Part shown: positions 25,502 through 34,450 of the stretch, piece after piece | Layout: each line of letters begins with the position of its first letter | Numbering within the stretch: the first letter of the stretch is position 1 | Assembly: GCA_049601915.1 (NCBI GenBank) | Contig: JBMYRB010000001.1 | Span: 496,001-560,000, forward strand | From: UBA8079 sp049601915 | GTDB taxonomy: Bacteria > Pseudomonadota > Alphaproteobacteria > UBA6615 | DNA length: 64,000 nt | Direction of reading: 5' to 3' | Made by a program: the position numbers and the translations under genes | Notes under the pieces: generated by a model | What the model was told of the DNA's origin: nothing | Seen by the model: only the letters and a program-made list of their open reading frames with translations | Databases searched by the model: none

Positions 25502-28258
25502 TTATTCCGCGGCCTCTGTGGCGGACACGCCCTCGTCTTCGCGAATCGCGGCGAGCAGGCGCTCGCGGATCGCAGCGATCCGGGCTTCGTGGTTCACCTT
25601 CATGCCGAAACCGTCCTTGACGTAGAACACGTCGACCGCGCGCTCGCCGAAGGTCGAGATTTTCGCCGACGAGACCTGCAGAGACAGGTCGTAAAGCGCG
25701 CGCGTGACCAGGTAGAGGAATCCCGGGCGGTCGCGGCCGTTCACCTCGATCACCGTGTGGGTGGCACTCGCCTGGTTATCGATGATCACACGCGGCGGAA
25801 CGGTAAAAATCTTGGTGCGCGCGGGAATAAAAATACGCTCGGCTTCGGGCTCCGAACGGTCCATCTCGCCGGCGAAGGCGCGTTCGATCTGGACCGTGAG
25901 CTTGGCCAGCGTGCCCGACGCCGACAGGGCCGTGTCATCGCGATTCTGCAGCCAGAAGGTGTCCAGCGCCATGCCCTGGGGCGTGGTGAAAACCTTGGCG
26001 TCGACGATGTTGGCATCGACCGCCGAGATCGCCCCCGTGATCCGCGAGAACAGCCCCGGATGGTCTTGCGTATAGACCGTGAGCTCGGTCACATCGATAT
26101 CGGCGCGCACCCGCGTGCGAATCGACAGCGGCAGCTTCTCCTGCTCGGCCGTGCGCATCAGGCGGGCCTGATGGGCGAGCGTATCCGTGTCGAAGGTCAG
26201 CCAGTAGCCGGGGTAGCCGCGATCGAACTGGGCCTCGATATCCGCCTCCGGCCAGTCGGCCAAAGCCTCGCGCAACGCGTGCTGGGCGGCCTCAATCCGC
26301 GCACCGCGCGCATTCGTGCGCTGCCCGCCCGACATCACGTCCTCGGCCGCGTGATAAAGCTCGCGCAGCAGCTCGGCCTTCCAGTTGTTCCAGACATTGG
26401 GACCCGTCGCGCGCATATCGACGACCGTCAGGCACAGCAGGAGACGAAGGCGTTCGGGCGACTGGACCTGATCGACAAAGTCCATGATGGTCTTGCTGTC
26501 ATTGAGATCGCGCTTCTGCGCGACGTCGCTCATCGCGAGATGTTCGCGCACCAGCCATTCGACGGTTTCGCTTTCCTCGGCGTCGAGCCCCAGCCGCGGA
26601 CAGACCCGCTTCGCCACCTGGGCCCCGAGCACGGAATGGTCGCCGCCGCGCCCCTTGGCGATATCGTGGAACAGAACCGCCATATAGAGCGCGCACCGCG
26701 AGGCGATTTTGTGAATCACCTCGCTCGCAACTGGGTGATCCTTTTCCAACTCGCCACGCTCGATTTTCGCCAGCAACCCGATCGCTTGGATCGTGTGCTC
26801 GTCAACCGTGTACACGTGATACATGTCGTGCTGGGTCTGGCCCACGACCCGGCCGAAATCCCTCAGGAAGCGGCCAAACACGCCCGCCTCGTTCATGCGG
26901 GTGAGCGCCAGTTCGGGCGAATCGATCGACGACGCCATCTCGACGAACATGCGGTTCGCCTCCGGATCTTCGCGAACGCCTTTGTCGATCCGCTTCAGGT
27001 TCTGGGTCACCACGCGCAGCGCATGAGGATGGATGTCCAGGCCTTCATTATGGGCCACATAGAAGAGCCGGATCATCGCAACCGGGTCGCGTTCGAACTG
27101 CTCGTCGTTGGCGACGGTCAGCCGGTCGCGATCGATTGTGAACCCCATCAGGTCACGCGGGCGGCGTAAACGCGGCAGCCGGATGATCGGCCGGCTCATA
27201 TTCTCAGCCTCGATCGCCGCGCAGAATATCCGGGTCAGATCGCCGACATCCTTCGCGACGATGTAATAATGCTTTATGAAGCGCTCGACCCCGGACGCGC
27301 CGGCCCGATCTGCGTAGCCCATACGCTGTGCGATCGGCGTCTGCACATCGAAGGTCAGCCGCTCCTCCGGCCGGCCCGACAGATAGTGCAGGTGGAAACG
27401 GACGCTCCAGAGGAAATTCTGGTCCTTCGAGAAATTGCGCGCCTCGGCCTTCGTCAGGACGTCGCGTTCGACCAGGTCGTTCACACTGTCGACCTCATAG
27501 GCGAACTTCGCAATCCAGTAGAGCGTCTGGAGATCCCGGAGGCCACCCTTGCCGTCCTTGATATTCGGCTCGACGTAATAGCGGCTGTCCCCCATCTTTT
27601 CGTGGCGACTGTCGCGCTCGTCGAGCTTTCCTTTCACAAACTCCATCGCCGCGCCGGAAATCACCTGGTCGCTGAATGTCTTACGGAACTCCAGATAAAG
27701 CGCCTGGTCGCCCCAGAGATATCGGGCCTCCAGGAGCGCGGTGCGGATGGTCAGGTCGATCTTGGCCAGGCGCACGCAATCATCGACCGAACGCGTCGAA
27801 TGTCCGACTTTCAATCCCAGGTCCCAGAGAAAATAGAGGACATACTCGACAATCTGTTCGCCGTGGGCCGTCTGCTTCCATGGGAAAAGGAACAGCAAAT
27901 CGATGTCCGAGAAGGGCGCCAGTTCACCACGGCCATAACCACCCACCGCTGCGATCGCCATCCGGTCCGTCGCGGTCGGGTTGGCGGCAGGGTATTCTCG
28001 CAAGGCCGTGTCATGTACGACCCGGATGACCTGATCGAACAGAAAGGCGAGCTCGCCTTTCGCCGCGTTGCCGTCGATCTCCACGGCCTCAAACCGGGTC
28101 TGGACCAGAGTGCGGCCCTGCTCGACTGCATCTTTGAGCAAATCGAGGGTAATCCGCCGCCGCTCCGACGCCGTCGAGACACCGGCGCATGCGTCTTCAA
28201 TCCGGGCCTCGAGAGCCGCCCGGTCGATTACGTCGCGTTTTCGTTTTCGCGTGGCCAT
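25502..28258 (-). CDS. glnD: [protein-PII] uridylyltransferase / uridylyl-removing enzyme
   Basis: GlnD senses glutamine and adds or removes UMP on PII proteins, controlling nitrogen assimilation. The nucleotidyltransferase motif AVGGYGRGELAPFSDIDLLF is near residues 100-120. The HD domain (YMAVLFHDIAKGRGGDHSVL) is near residue 525, and two ACT domains are at the C-terminus (VYTQDHPGLFSRITGAISAV and VNGRDRPGFLYLVTRALYDL). The 918-residue length is normal. All catalytic motifs appear intact. Confidence 0.97.
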   Translation of the reverse strand: MATRKRKRDVIDRAALEARIEDACAGVSTASERRRITLDLLKDAVEQGRTLVQTRFEAVEIDGNAAKGELAFLFDQVIRVVHDTALREYPAANPTATDRMAIAAVGGYGRGELAPFSDIDLLFLFPWKQTAHGEQIVEYVLYFLWDLGLKVGHSTRSVDDCVRLAKIDLTIRTALLEARYLWGDQALYLEFRKTFSDQVISGAAMEFVKGKLDERDSRHEKMGDSRYYVEPNIKDGKGGLRDLQTLYWIAKFAYEVDSVNDLVERDVLTKAEARNFSKDQNFLWSVRFHLHYLSGRPEERLTFDVQTPIAQRMGYADRAGASGVERFIKHYYIVAKDVGDLTRIFCAAIEAENMSRPIIRLPRLRRPRDLMGFTIDRDRLTVANDEQFERDPVAMIRLFYVAHNEGLDIHPHALRVVTQNLKRIDKGVREDPEANRMFVEMASSIDSPELALTRMNEAGVFGRFLRDFGRVVGQTQHDMYHVYTVDEHTIQAIGLLAKIERGELEKDHPVASEVIHKIASRCALYMAVLFHDIAKGRGGDHSVLGAQVAKRVCPRLGLDAEESETVEWLVREHLAMSDVAQKRDLNDSKTIMDFVDQVQSPERLRLLLCLTVVDMRATGPNVWNNWKAELLRELYHAAEDVMSGGQRTNARGARIEAAQHALREALADWPEADIEAQFDRGYPGYWLTFDTDTLAHQARLMRTAEQEKLPLSIRTRVRADIDVTELTVYTQDHPGLFSRITGAISAVDANIVDAKVFTTPQGMALDTFWLQNRDDTALSASGTLAKLTVQIERAFAGEMDRSEPEAERIFIPARTKIFTVPPRVIIDNQASATHTVIEVNGRDRPGFLYLVTRALYDLSLQVSSAKISTFGERAVDVFYVKDGFGMKVNHEARIAAIRERLLAAIREDEGVSATEAAE

Positions 28259-28315
28259 GAATGTGCAGTTTTACACGGTGCGTAACTAAATGAAATTGGT
28301 GCGTGTCTGGTAGCG

Positions 28316-29587
28316 CTATTCGATTGGAGGCTTCGCCTCCAGGGCCGCGCGCAGGCGCGTACGCCGTGAATAGGCATATGTGTATATCGCTAGCCCAATC
28401 AAGGACCCGGCAGTCACCGGCCAACCCAATCCGACCGCATCGCCGATGTGGCCCATGGCCAGCGCCCCGAGTGCCGGACCGGACCTGAAAATCATCCCGA
28501 ACAGGCCCAACACCCGCCCGCGCATCGCGTCGGGCACCGCAAACTGGACAACCTGCTGGGTCGCAATGCCGCCGCTGGTCATCGAGAATCCGAGCACGGC
28601 AAGGCAGACCATGGCGATGGGAAGCCATACCACCGTGACGATCAGAAACGCCGCGGCCCCGCCGGCCAGGCCTGAAAGAAGTGCAATCTCGGTAATGCCG
28701 TCCTTGTTCCCGCGCCGAAGCATCCAGACTGCGCCCGCCATGGCGCCGATCCCAAGCGATGACGCCATAACAGAGAAGCCGGTGACATCGAGCAGAAACA
28801 CGGAACCGGCAAGCGCGGACAATAATTCGGTCAGGGGCCGTATCATCGTCCCGAGCGCCAGCAGAAGCAACAGCATCGGCCCAATTCCAGGATGTGACGC
28901 ACCATAGCGGATGCCCGCCAGGGCATCCCCGAGAAAGGTCCCGCGCGCCGATTTGCTGCCGGCCTGGAACGGTACGTTGATAGCCGCCAGCGCCCAGACC
29001 ATGGCGCCACCGGCGAAGATATTGAAAAAGAAGGCGAGCCCCGGCCCGCCCAGCGGCAGCAGGATCGCGGCCAGCGCGGGCCCGACAAACTGGGCGGCGT
29101 TGAAGGTCGAGGAATTCAGCGCAATCGCCGTGGAAATTTCCGAGCGCGGCACCAGGTTCGGCATCAACGCCAGGCGCACGGGCTGCCAGAAGGAGAAGGT
29201 CACACCCCGCGCCAGCGCCATGGCCAGCAAAAGCCAGATCGTCATCAGGCCGGCGAAGGTGAAGACCGCCAGGAAAACCGAGATCACGACCAGGGTGGCC
29301 TGGGTGGCGACGGCGATCTTGCGTCGGTCCATCCGGTCGGCCAGAACGCCGCCGATCGGCCCGAACAAAAGCACCGGCAGCGCATCAGCGGCCGCCACGG
29401 CCCCGACCCAGAAGCCGGATTTGGTCAGCTCCCAGGCGAGCCAGCTGATCGAGATGCGCACCACCCAGGTGCCGACAACGTTGGGGATATGCCCGATCAG
29501 GTAGATCCGAAAGCTGCGATGGCGCATCACGTCACCTACCGCCCCGAAGCCGGCGAGCGCCAGAGCGCGAACGAGCAGATCAATCAT
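28316..29587 (-). CDS. MFS transporter (EntS/MFS_3-like)
   Basis: A 423-residue major facilitator with about 12 hydrophobic segments. The loop GGVLADRMDRRKIAVATQAT after the second segment is the MFS signature, and the pattern FRIYLIGHIPNVVGTWVVRI with SFWQPVRLALMPNLVPRSEI resembles the MFS_3/enterobactin-exporter branch. Substrate cannot be deduced. The start overlaps the mutS stop by eight bases; a shorter start at about residue 21 (MRHRSFRIYL) is possible. Confidence 0.85.
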   Translation of the reverse strand: MIDLLVRALALAGFGAVGDVMRHRSFRIYLIGHIPNVVGTWVVRISISWLAWELTKSGFWVGAVAAADALPVLLFGPIGGVLADRMDRRKIAVATQATLVVISVFLAVFTFAGLMTIWLLLAMALARGVTFSFWQPVRLALMPNLVPRSEISTAIALNSSTFNAAQFVGPALAAILLPLGGPGLAFFFNIFAGGAMVWALAAINVPFQAGSKSARGTFLGDALAGIRYGASHPGIGPMLLLLLALGTMIRPLTELLSALAGSVFLLDVTGFSVMASSLGIGAMAGAVWMLRRGNKDGITEIALLSGLAGGAAAFLIVTVVWLPIAMVCLAVLGFSMTSGGIATQQVVQFAVPDAMRGRVLGLFGMIFRSGPALGALAMGHIGDAVGLGWPVTAGSLIGLAIYTYAYSRRTRLRAALEAKPPIE

Positions 29588-32306
29588 CCAGCGCGGCCTT
29601 CAGGCGGTAGAGCAATTCCAGGGCCGTCTTGGGCGTGAGTTCGTCTGGGCTGACCGATGCCAGGAGATCGCGGACAGGGTCTTGCGCTGGCGCTTCGGGC
29701 TCCGGATCACCCGCGGCGGCCTGAAACAGGGGCAGGTCATCCGCGAGACGGGACAACGCACCTGCCTGGTCTCCGGCCTCGAGCAGCCGAAGGACTTCTT
29801 CCGCACGGCCCACGACCGCCGGGGGTAGCCCGGCGAGCTTGCCCACATGGATGCCATAGGATCGGTCGGCCGCACCCGGCCCGACCTCGTGCAGAAAGAC
29901 GATATCGTCGTTCCATTCCTTCACCCGCATCGTGTGACACGACATATTCGTCAGGCGCGCGGCAAGCCGCGTCAGCTCGTGGAAATGGGTCGCAAACAAT
30001 GTCCGGCAACGATTCCGCTCATGCAGATGCTCGACCGTCGCCCAGGCAATCGACAAGCCGTCGAAGGTGGCGGTGCCGCGGCCGATCTCATCGAGGATCA
30101 CCAATGCGCGCGGGCCCGCCTGATTGAGGATCGCGGCCGTCTCGACCATCTCGACCATGAAGGTCGAGCGGCCCCGCGCCAGATCGTCGGCGGCCCCGAC
30201 CCGGCTGAACAAACGGTCCACGACACCGATCTCGGCTGCCGCCGCCGGCACGAAGGAGCCGATCTGGGCGAGAATGGCAATCAGGGCGTTCTGGCGGAGA
30301 AACGTCGATTTACCGGCCATGTTCGGGCCGGTGACGAGCCATAGTCGGCCTGCCGCCGGGTCGTCGCCCGACAGGTCGCAGTCATTGGCGACGAACGCGC
30401 CCGGCCCGTCGTCCAGCATCGCCTCGACCACCGGGTGACGCCCGCCGGTCACGGTGAACAGCTGGCCGTCCGACAAGACCGGCCGGGTATAGCGCGCCCC
30501 GACGGCAAGCTCAGCCAGCCCCGACGCGACATCCAGATCGGCCAGGGCGCGCGCGGCCGTCGCGATGTCGTCGGCCTCGCCGAGTACGTCGTCGCTCAGC
30601 GACTGAAACAGTTCGAGTTCGATGGCGAGCGCCCGCTCACCGGCGCGCGAAATCTTGTCGTCGAGTTCGGACAGCGCGACGGTCGTGAACCGCACCGCGT
30701 TCGCCATCGTCTGCCGGTGGATCAGGCCATATTCCTCGGCGGCCGCCTCCTTGCCCTTGTCCATGATCCGGTCGGCATGGGCGGCGGCCAGCTCGACGAA
30801 ATAGCCGAGCACGTTGTTGTGTTTGACCTTGAGGTTGGCAATACCGGTCTTCTCGACATACTCGGCCTGAAGTCCCGCGATCAGTTTTCGGCTTTCGTCG
30901 CGCAGCACCGTCTGTTCGTCGAGTTCGGCCGAGTATCCCGTGGTGATGAAACCGCCGTCACGGGCCGCCAGCGGCAGATCGGCCGCAAGCGCCGCATTCA
31001 AAAGTTTCACCGTCGCGTCGTGATCACCGAGCGCGTCCGCGACCCGGCCAAAGGTCTCCGGTGCCCCCGAAATTCCTTCGAGCAGGTTGCGTAATGCGGC
31101 GGCAGCCTCGAGCCCGGCGCGCAACGCCGCCAGATCACGTGGCCCACCGCGGCCGAGCGCGAGCCGCGACAACGCGCGCTCCATATCGGGTGCGGTGCGC
31201 AACGAGGCGCGCATATCCTCGCGCACCGCGCCCGCCTCACTCAGGTATCCGACCGCATCGAGCCGCGCCTCGATCGCCGCGACATCGGTAAGGGGCGCGG
31301 CCAGCCGCTCGGCGAGGAGCCGCGCGCCCGGGCCGGTGATCGTGCGGTCGATGACCGACAACAAGGATCCCTTGCGCTCGCCCGAAAGGGTCTGCGCGAG
31401 CTCGAGGTTGCGCCGGGTCGCCGCGTCGATCTCCATCACCGCACCCGCGCTGCCGGGCGGTGGCAGGCGATGAGGCCGCGACAGGCGCGGCATCCGATCA
31501 ACCTGGGTCAGGGCGAGATAGTCGAACAGCGCGCCCGCCGCCGCGATCTCGGCGCGGCTCGGCTCGCCGAAGGCATCGAGAGTCCCCACGCCATAGGTAT
31601 CGGTCAGCCGGGTCTCGGCGTTCACCGAATCGAACCGGCTGGCGGGCAGCGGCGTCAGGGTGTCGCGCACCTCGTCCCAAAGGGCCGTGAACTCCGGTGC
31701 CTCTAGCAGGCGATCCGGCACCAGGATTTCACCCGGGGCGATGCGGGCCAGCGCCGCCGCCAGCAGGTTCGCGCCGCCCGCGGCGGGAATGGGCTGCATC
31801 CACACTTCGCCGGTGGACATATCGAGCCAGGCCAAACCGAAGGCGCCCCGCACATCCGCACAGGACGCCAGATAATTGTGCCGGCGGGAATCGAGTAGCG
31901 TGTCCTCGCTCAGGGTGCCCGGCGTGATCACCCGCACCACGTCGCGGCGCACGATGGATTTCGATCCGCGCTTCTTCGCCTCGGCCGGGGCCTCCATCTG
32001 CTCGCAAACCGCAACCCTGTGGCCCGCACGGATCAGCCGCGGCAGATACTGCTCGGCAGCATGCACCGGCACCCCGGCCATGGGTACGGGCTCGCCGGCC
32101 TGCTGGCCGCGCGACGTCAGTGCGATATCCAGCGCCGCGGCGGCGGCCACCGCATCATCGAAAAACAGCTCGTAGAAGTCGCCCATGCGAAAGAACAGCA
32201 GGCAATCCGGATAGGATTCCTTCGCCGCATGCCACTGGGCGAGCATCGGCGATGCCGCGGCGGCAGATTTGGATCGATCTTCGGGGGCGGGGGGAGAACC
32301 TGACAT
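29580..32306 (-). CDS. mutS: DNA mismatch repair protein MutS
   Basis: MutS recognises mismatches and starts repair with MutL. The mismatch-binding motif is in FFRMGDFYELFFDDA (Phe-x-Glu), Walker A is TGPNMAGKSTFLRQNALIA (around residue 660), and the DEIGRGTATFDGLSIAWATV and FATHFHELTRL blocks follow. The 908-residue length is normal and no disruption is seen, so the pseudogenes nearby do not result from an obvious mutS defect. Confidence 0.98.
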   Translation of the reverse strand: MSGSPPAPEDRSKSAAAASPMLAQWHAAKESYPDCLLFFRMGDFYELFFDDAVAAAAALDIALTSRGQQAGEPVPMAGVPVHAAEQYLPRLIRAGHRVAVCEQMEAPAEAKKRGSKSIVRRDVVRVITPGTLSEDTLLDSRRHNYLASCADVRGAFGLAWLDMSTGEVWMQPIPAAGGANLLAAALARIAPGEILVPDRLLEAPEFTALWDEVRDTLTPLPASRFDSVNAETRLTDTYGVGTLDAFGEPSRAEIAAAGALFDYLALTQVDRMPRLSRPHRLPPPGSAGAVMEIDAATRRNLELAQTLSGERKGSLLSVIDRTITGPGARLLAERLAAPLTDVAAIEARLDAVGYLSEAGAVREDMRASLRTAPDMERALSRLALGRGGPRDLAALRAGLEAAAALRNLLEGISGAPETFGRVADALGDHDATVKLLNAALAADLPLAARDGGFITTGYSAELDEQTVLRDESRKLIAGLQAEYVEKTGIANLKVKHNNVLGYFVELAAAHADRIMDKGKEAAAEEYGLIHRQTMANAVRFTTVALSELDDKISRAGERALAIELELFQSLSDDVLGEADDIATAARALADLDVASGLAELAVGARYTRPVLSDGQLFTVTGGRHPVVEAMLDDGPGAFVANDCDLSGDDPAAGRLWLVTGPNMAGKSTFLRQNALIAILAQIGSFVPAAAAEIGVVDRLFSRVGAADDLARGRSTFMVEMVETAAILNQAGPRALVILDEIGRGTATFDGLSIAWATVEHLHERNRCRTLFATHFHELTRLAARLTNMSCHTMRVKEWNDDIVFLHEVGPGAADRSYGIHVGKLAGLPPAVVGRAEEVLRLLEAGDQAGALSRLADDLPLFQAAAGDPEPEAPAQDPVRDLLASVSPDELTPKTALELLYRLKAALDD

Positions 32307-32345
32307 GGCGATGCATCATCATATACGCCGCGCAGGGCCCGGCAA

Positions 32346-32810
32346 ATGGGCTCGGAGCCGCGGGTCGCCTTCCTGAGCTACTCGAACTTCGGCAACCCCC
32401 CGGTCGACCTGACCGAGCGTTCGCGCGAGGCGGTCCGGGTGCTCGACGAGCGCGGCGACGCGGACTTTGAGTATGAAGGCGAAATGACACCGGACATCGC
32501 GCTGGATTCAGATTTTCGCGAACGCTTCTACCCGTTCAGCCGGCTCACGGGGCCTGCCAATGTGCTGATCATGCCGGGCCTGCACACCGCCCATATCGCA
32601 TCCCGCCTGATGCAGTCACTGGACACCGGAACCGTCATGGGACCGATGCTCATGGGGCTCGAGCAGCCCGTCGAGATCGTGCACATGAACGCGACCGTGA
32701 ACGAGCTGGTCAGCGCGTCGGCGTTCGGCGCCTATGAGTCGATCCGCCGCGAGACCGACGCGAAGCCCAGGCGCCCCCGCAAGGCAAAACCCGGCAAGCC
32801 CAAGGCCTGA
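32346..32810 (+). pseudogene. remnant of NADP-malic enzyme MaeB (C-terminal phosphotransacetylase-like part only)
   Basis: The 154-codon frame encodes RVAFLSYSNFGNPPVDLTER, FEYEGEMTPDIALDSDFRER, LTGPANVLIMPGLHTAHIAS and TGTVMGPMLMGLEQPVEIVH. This is the end of the phosphotransacetylase-like domain of MaeB, a protein of about 750 residues. The malic-enzyme catalytic domain and most of the PTA domain are missing; only 39 bases separate the frame from mutS. It still has an ATG and an open frame, and ends with an unusual basic tail (KPRRPRKAKPGKPKA). maeB beside mutS is a known alphaproteobacterial arrangement, so this looks like a deletion remnant in place. Confidence 0.8.
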
Positions 32811-32838
32811 CCGCGCGCGTTGCGCGCTCACCTCCCCC

Positions 32839-32857
32839 AACATGCACGCGGCATGTT
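32839..32857. repeat. 7-base inverted repeat upstream of phoR
   Basis: AACATGC and GCATGTT are perfect inverted arms around a five-base spacer (ACGCG), ending 12 bases before the phoR ATG. It does not resemble a Pho box. It could be an operator or a weak hairpin; there is no T-run, so termination is unlikely. Confidence 0.5.
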
Positions 32858-32869
32858 AGGTTCCCGAAC

Positions 32870-34249
32870 ATGACCCTCAAGCCCAACCATCTGTTCGCCG
32901 CCACCCTTATGGTCGGCCTGCCGGGCGCATGTGCGTTGATCGTGCTGATGGTCACCGGGCATCTCGCGCCCGGGCCCGGCGCCCTCGCGCTCGCCGCCAC
33001 CATCGGCGGGACGGCTGCAGTAATCTTCAAGCCGCTGACGCGCCTGCGTCGGCTCGCCAACCGGCTCGAGGCGCTGATCGATGCGCCGCCGGATTCGCCG
33101 GTCGAAAACAATCCGCCAAGCGAATCGGGCGCCATCGGCGACGCGGCCTCCGCTCTTTTCAGGCTGGAACGCGGCTGGGGCCGCGATCGAAACCAGCTGC
33201 GCGATGGGCGCAAGGCCGCGCAGATATTGTTCGACGCCCTGCCCGATCCGCTGATCACCGTCGATGCCCAGTCACGGCTGGTCTACGCCAACGCCGCCGC
33301 ACGTGCGCTGTTGGTCGGCCGCCACGGGGTGAATGAGTTGCCCGGTCGCGACCTCTCGGCGGTCATCCGCCAGCCGGGTATCCTGCAGGCGGTTGCCGAG
33401 GTGCTCGACGGCATGTCTACCCGCACGGTCGCGTTCACATTTACTGACCGGGTCGACCAGTCCTTCGAGGCGCGGGTCGAGCCGATTCGTTCCGAGGTGG
33501 CAAACGACGGCGATGCCCGGGCGCTGATTCTGATGCGCGACGTCACGGCATTGCGGCGCGGCGAACAGATGCGGGCGGACTTAGTCGCCAACGTCAGCCA
33601 CGAATTGCGCACGCCGCTCACCTCGCTCGTCGGCTTCATCGAGACCCTGCGCGGACCCGCGAAGGACGATACCGAGGCCCAGGCGCGTTTCCTCGACCTG
33701 ATGGAGACCCAGTCCACCCGCATGACGCGGATCGTCAACGACCTGCTTTCCCTGTCACGGATCGAGATGAACGAACACACCCCGCCCGACGACGCCGTGG
33801 ACCTCCGGCAGACAATCGCGACGGTCACCGATCTTCTTGGCCCGCAGTCGCGCGCACGCGACGTCACGATCGAACTTGCCCTCGACGCGCTGGACGCGCC
33901 TGTGGTCGGCCAGGCCGACGAGCTCACCCATCTGTTCCAGAACCTGATCGAGAACGCCATCAAATATGGGCGCGAGGGCAGCACGGTGCGGGTCGAAGCG
34001 GAATGCCGGGACGATCTTGCAAGCGTTTCCGTGATCGATCAGGGCGAGGGCATACCCCACGAGCATGTCTCCCGCCTGACCGAGCGCTTTTACCGGGTCG
34101 ACACGGCCCGTTCGCGCGAACTCGGCGGCACCGGGCTCGGGCTCGCCATCGTCAAGCACATCGCCAACCGCCACCGCGGCGAGCTGACCATCCAGAGCGA
34201 ACCGGGCGTGGGCAGCACCTTCTCGGTGACGTTGCGCCTTACCGAGTAG
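32870..34249 (+). CDS. phoR: phosphate regulon sensor histidine kinase PhoR
   Basis: A 459-residue membrane sensor kinase. Two hydrophobic segments lie at the N-terminus (HLFAATLMVGLPGACALIVL and ALALAATIGGTAAVI), then a PAS domain (FDALPDPLITVDAQSRLVYA). The HisKA box is LVANVSHELRTPLTSLVGFI with phospho-acceptor His at about residue 244, followed by the ATPase domain (NLIENAIKYGREGS, DQGEGIP, GGTGLGLAIVKHIANRHRGE). It would phosphorylate PhoB under low phosphate. It lies upstream of the Pho box, so it probably has its own promoter. Confidence 0.95.
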   Translation: MTLKPNHLFAATLMVGLPGACALIVLMVTGHLAPGPGALALAATIGGTAAVIFKPLTRLRRLANRLEALIDAPPDSPVENNPPSESGAIGDAASALFRLERGWGRDRNQLRDGRKAAQILFDALPDPLITVDAQSRLVYANAAARALLVGRHGVNELPGRDLSAVIRQPGILQAVAEVLDGMSTRTVAFTFTDRVDQSFEARVEPIRSEVANDGDARALILMRDVTALRRGEQMRADLVANVSHELRTPLTSLVGFIETLRGPAKDDTEAQARFLDLMETQSTRMTRIVNDLLSLSRIEMNEHTPPDDAVDLRQTIATVTDLLGPQSRARDVTIELALDALDAPVVGQADELTHLFQNLIENAIKYGREGSTVRVEAECRDDLASVSVIDQGEGIPHEHVSRLTERFYRVDTARSRELGGTGLGLAIVKHIANRHRGELTIQSEPGVGSTFSVTLRLTE

Positions 34250-34311
34250 GCGCCGATCGGCGGCCAGGCCGCGGGCCGTTGTCCGCAGGCCCGACACCAG
34301 TACCGATACCT

Positions 34312-34344
34312 CTGTCATCGAACTGTAACATTACTGTCATAGAT
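34312..34344 (+). promoter_or_regulatory. Pho box (three 11-base units) upstream of pstS
   Basis: CTGTCAT, CTGTAAC and CTGTCAT begin at 34312, 34323 and 34334, exactly 11 bases apart, the spacing of PhoB subunits on DNA. The known Pho box is two such CTGTCAT units; here three are in phase. A suitable -10 probably lies in the AT-richer stretch just after it (34341-34355). pstS starts about 107 bases below the last unit, giving a long leader. The gene for the regulator, phoB, is at the end of this operon. Confidence 0.88.
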
Positions 34345-34450
34345 AGATCTTACACCGGCCCTAGGTTCACGCCTGCAAACGGGACCGGAATGTTTCGCCC
34401 GGGCGCAGAAGGTAATTCCAACCACGCATTCATCCTCGGGAGAGGCATCC

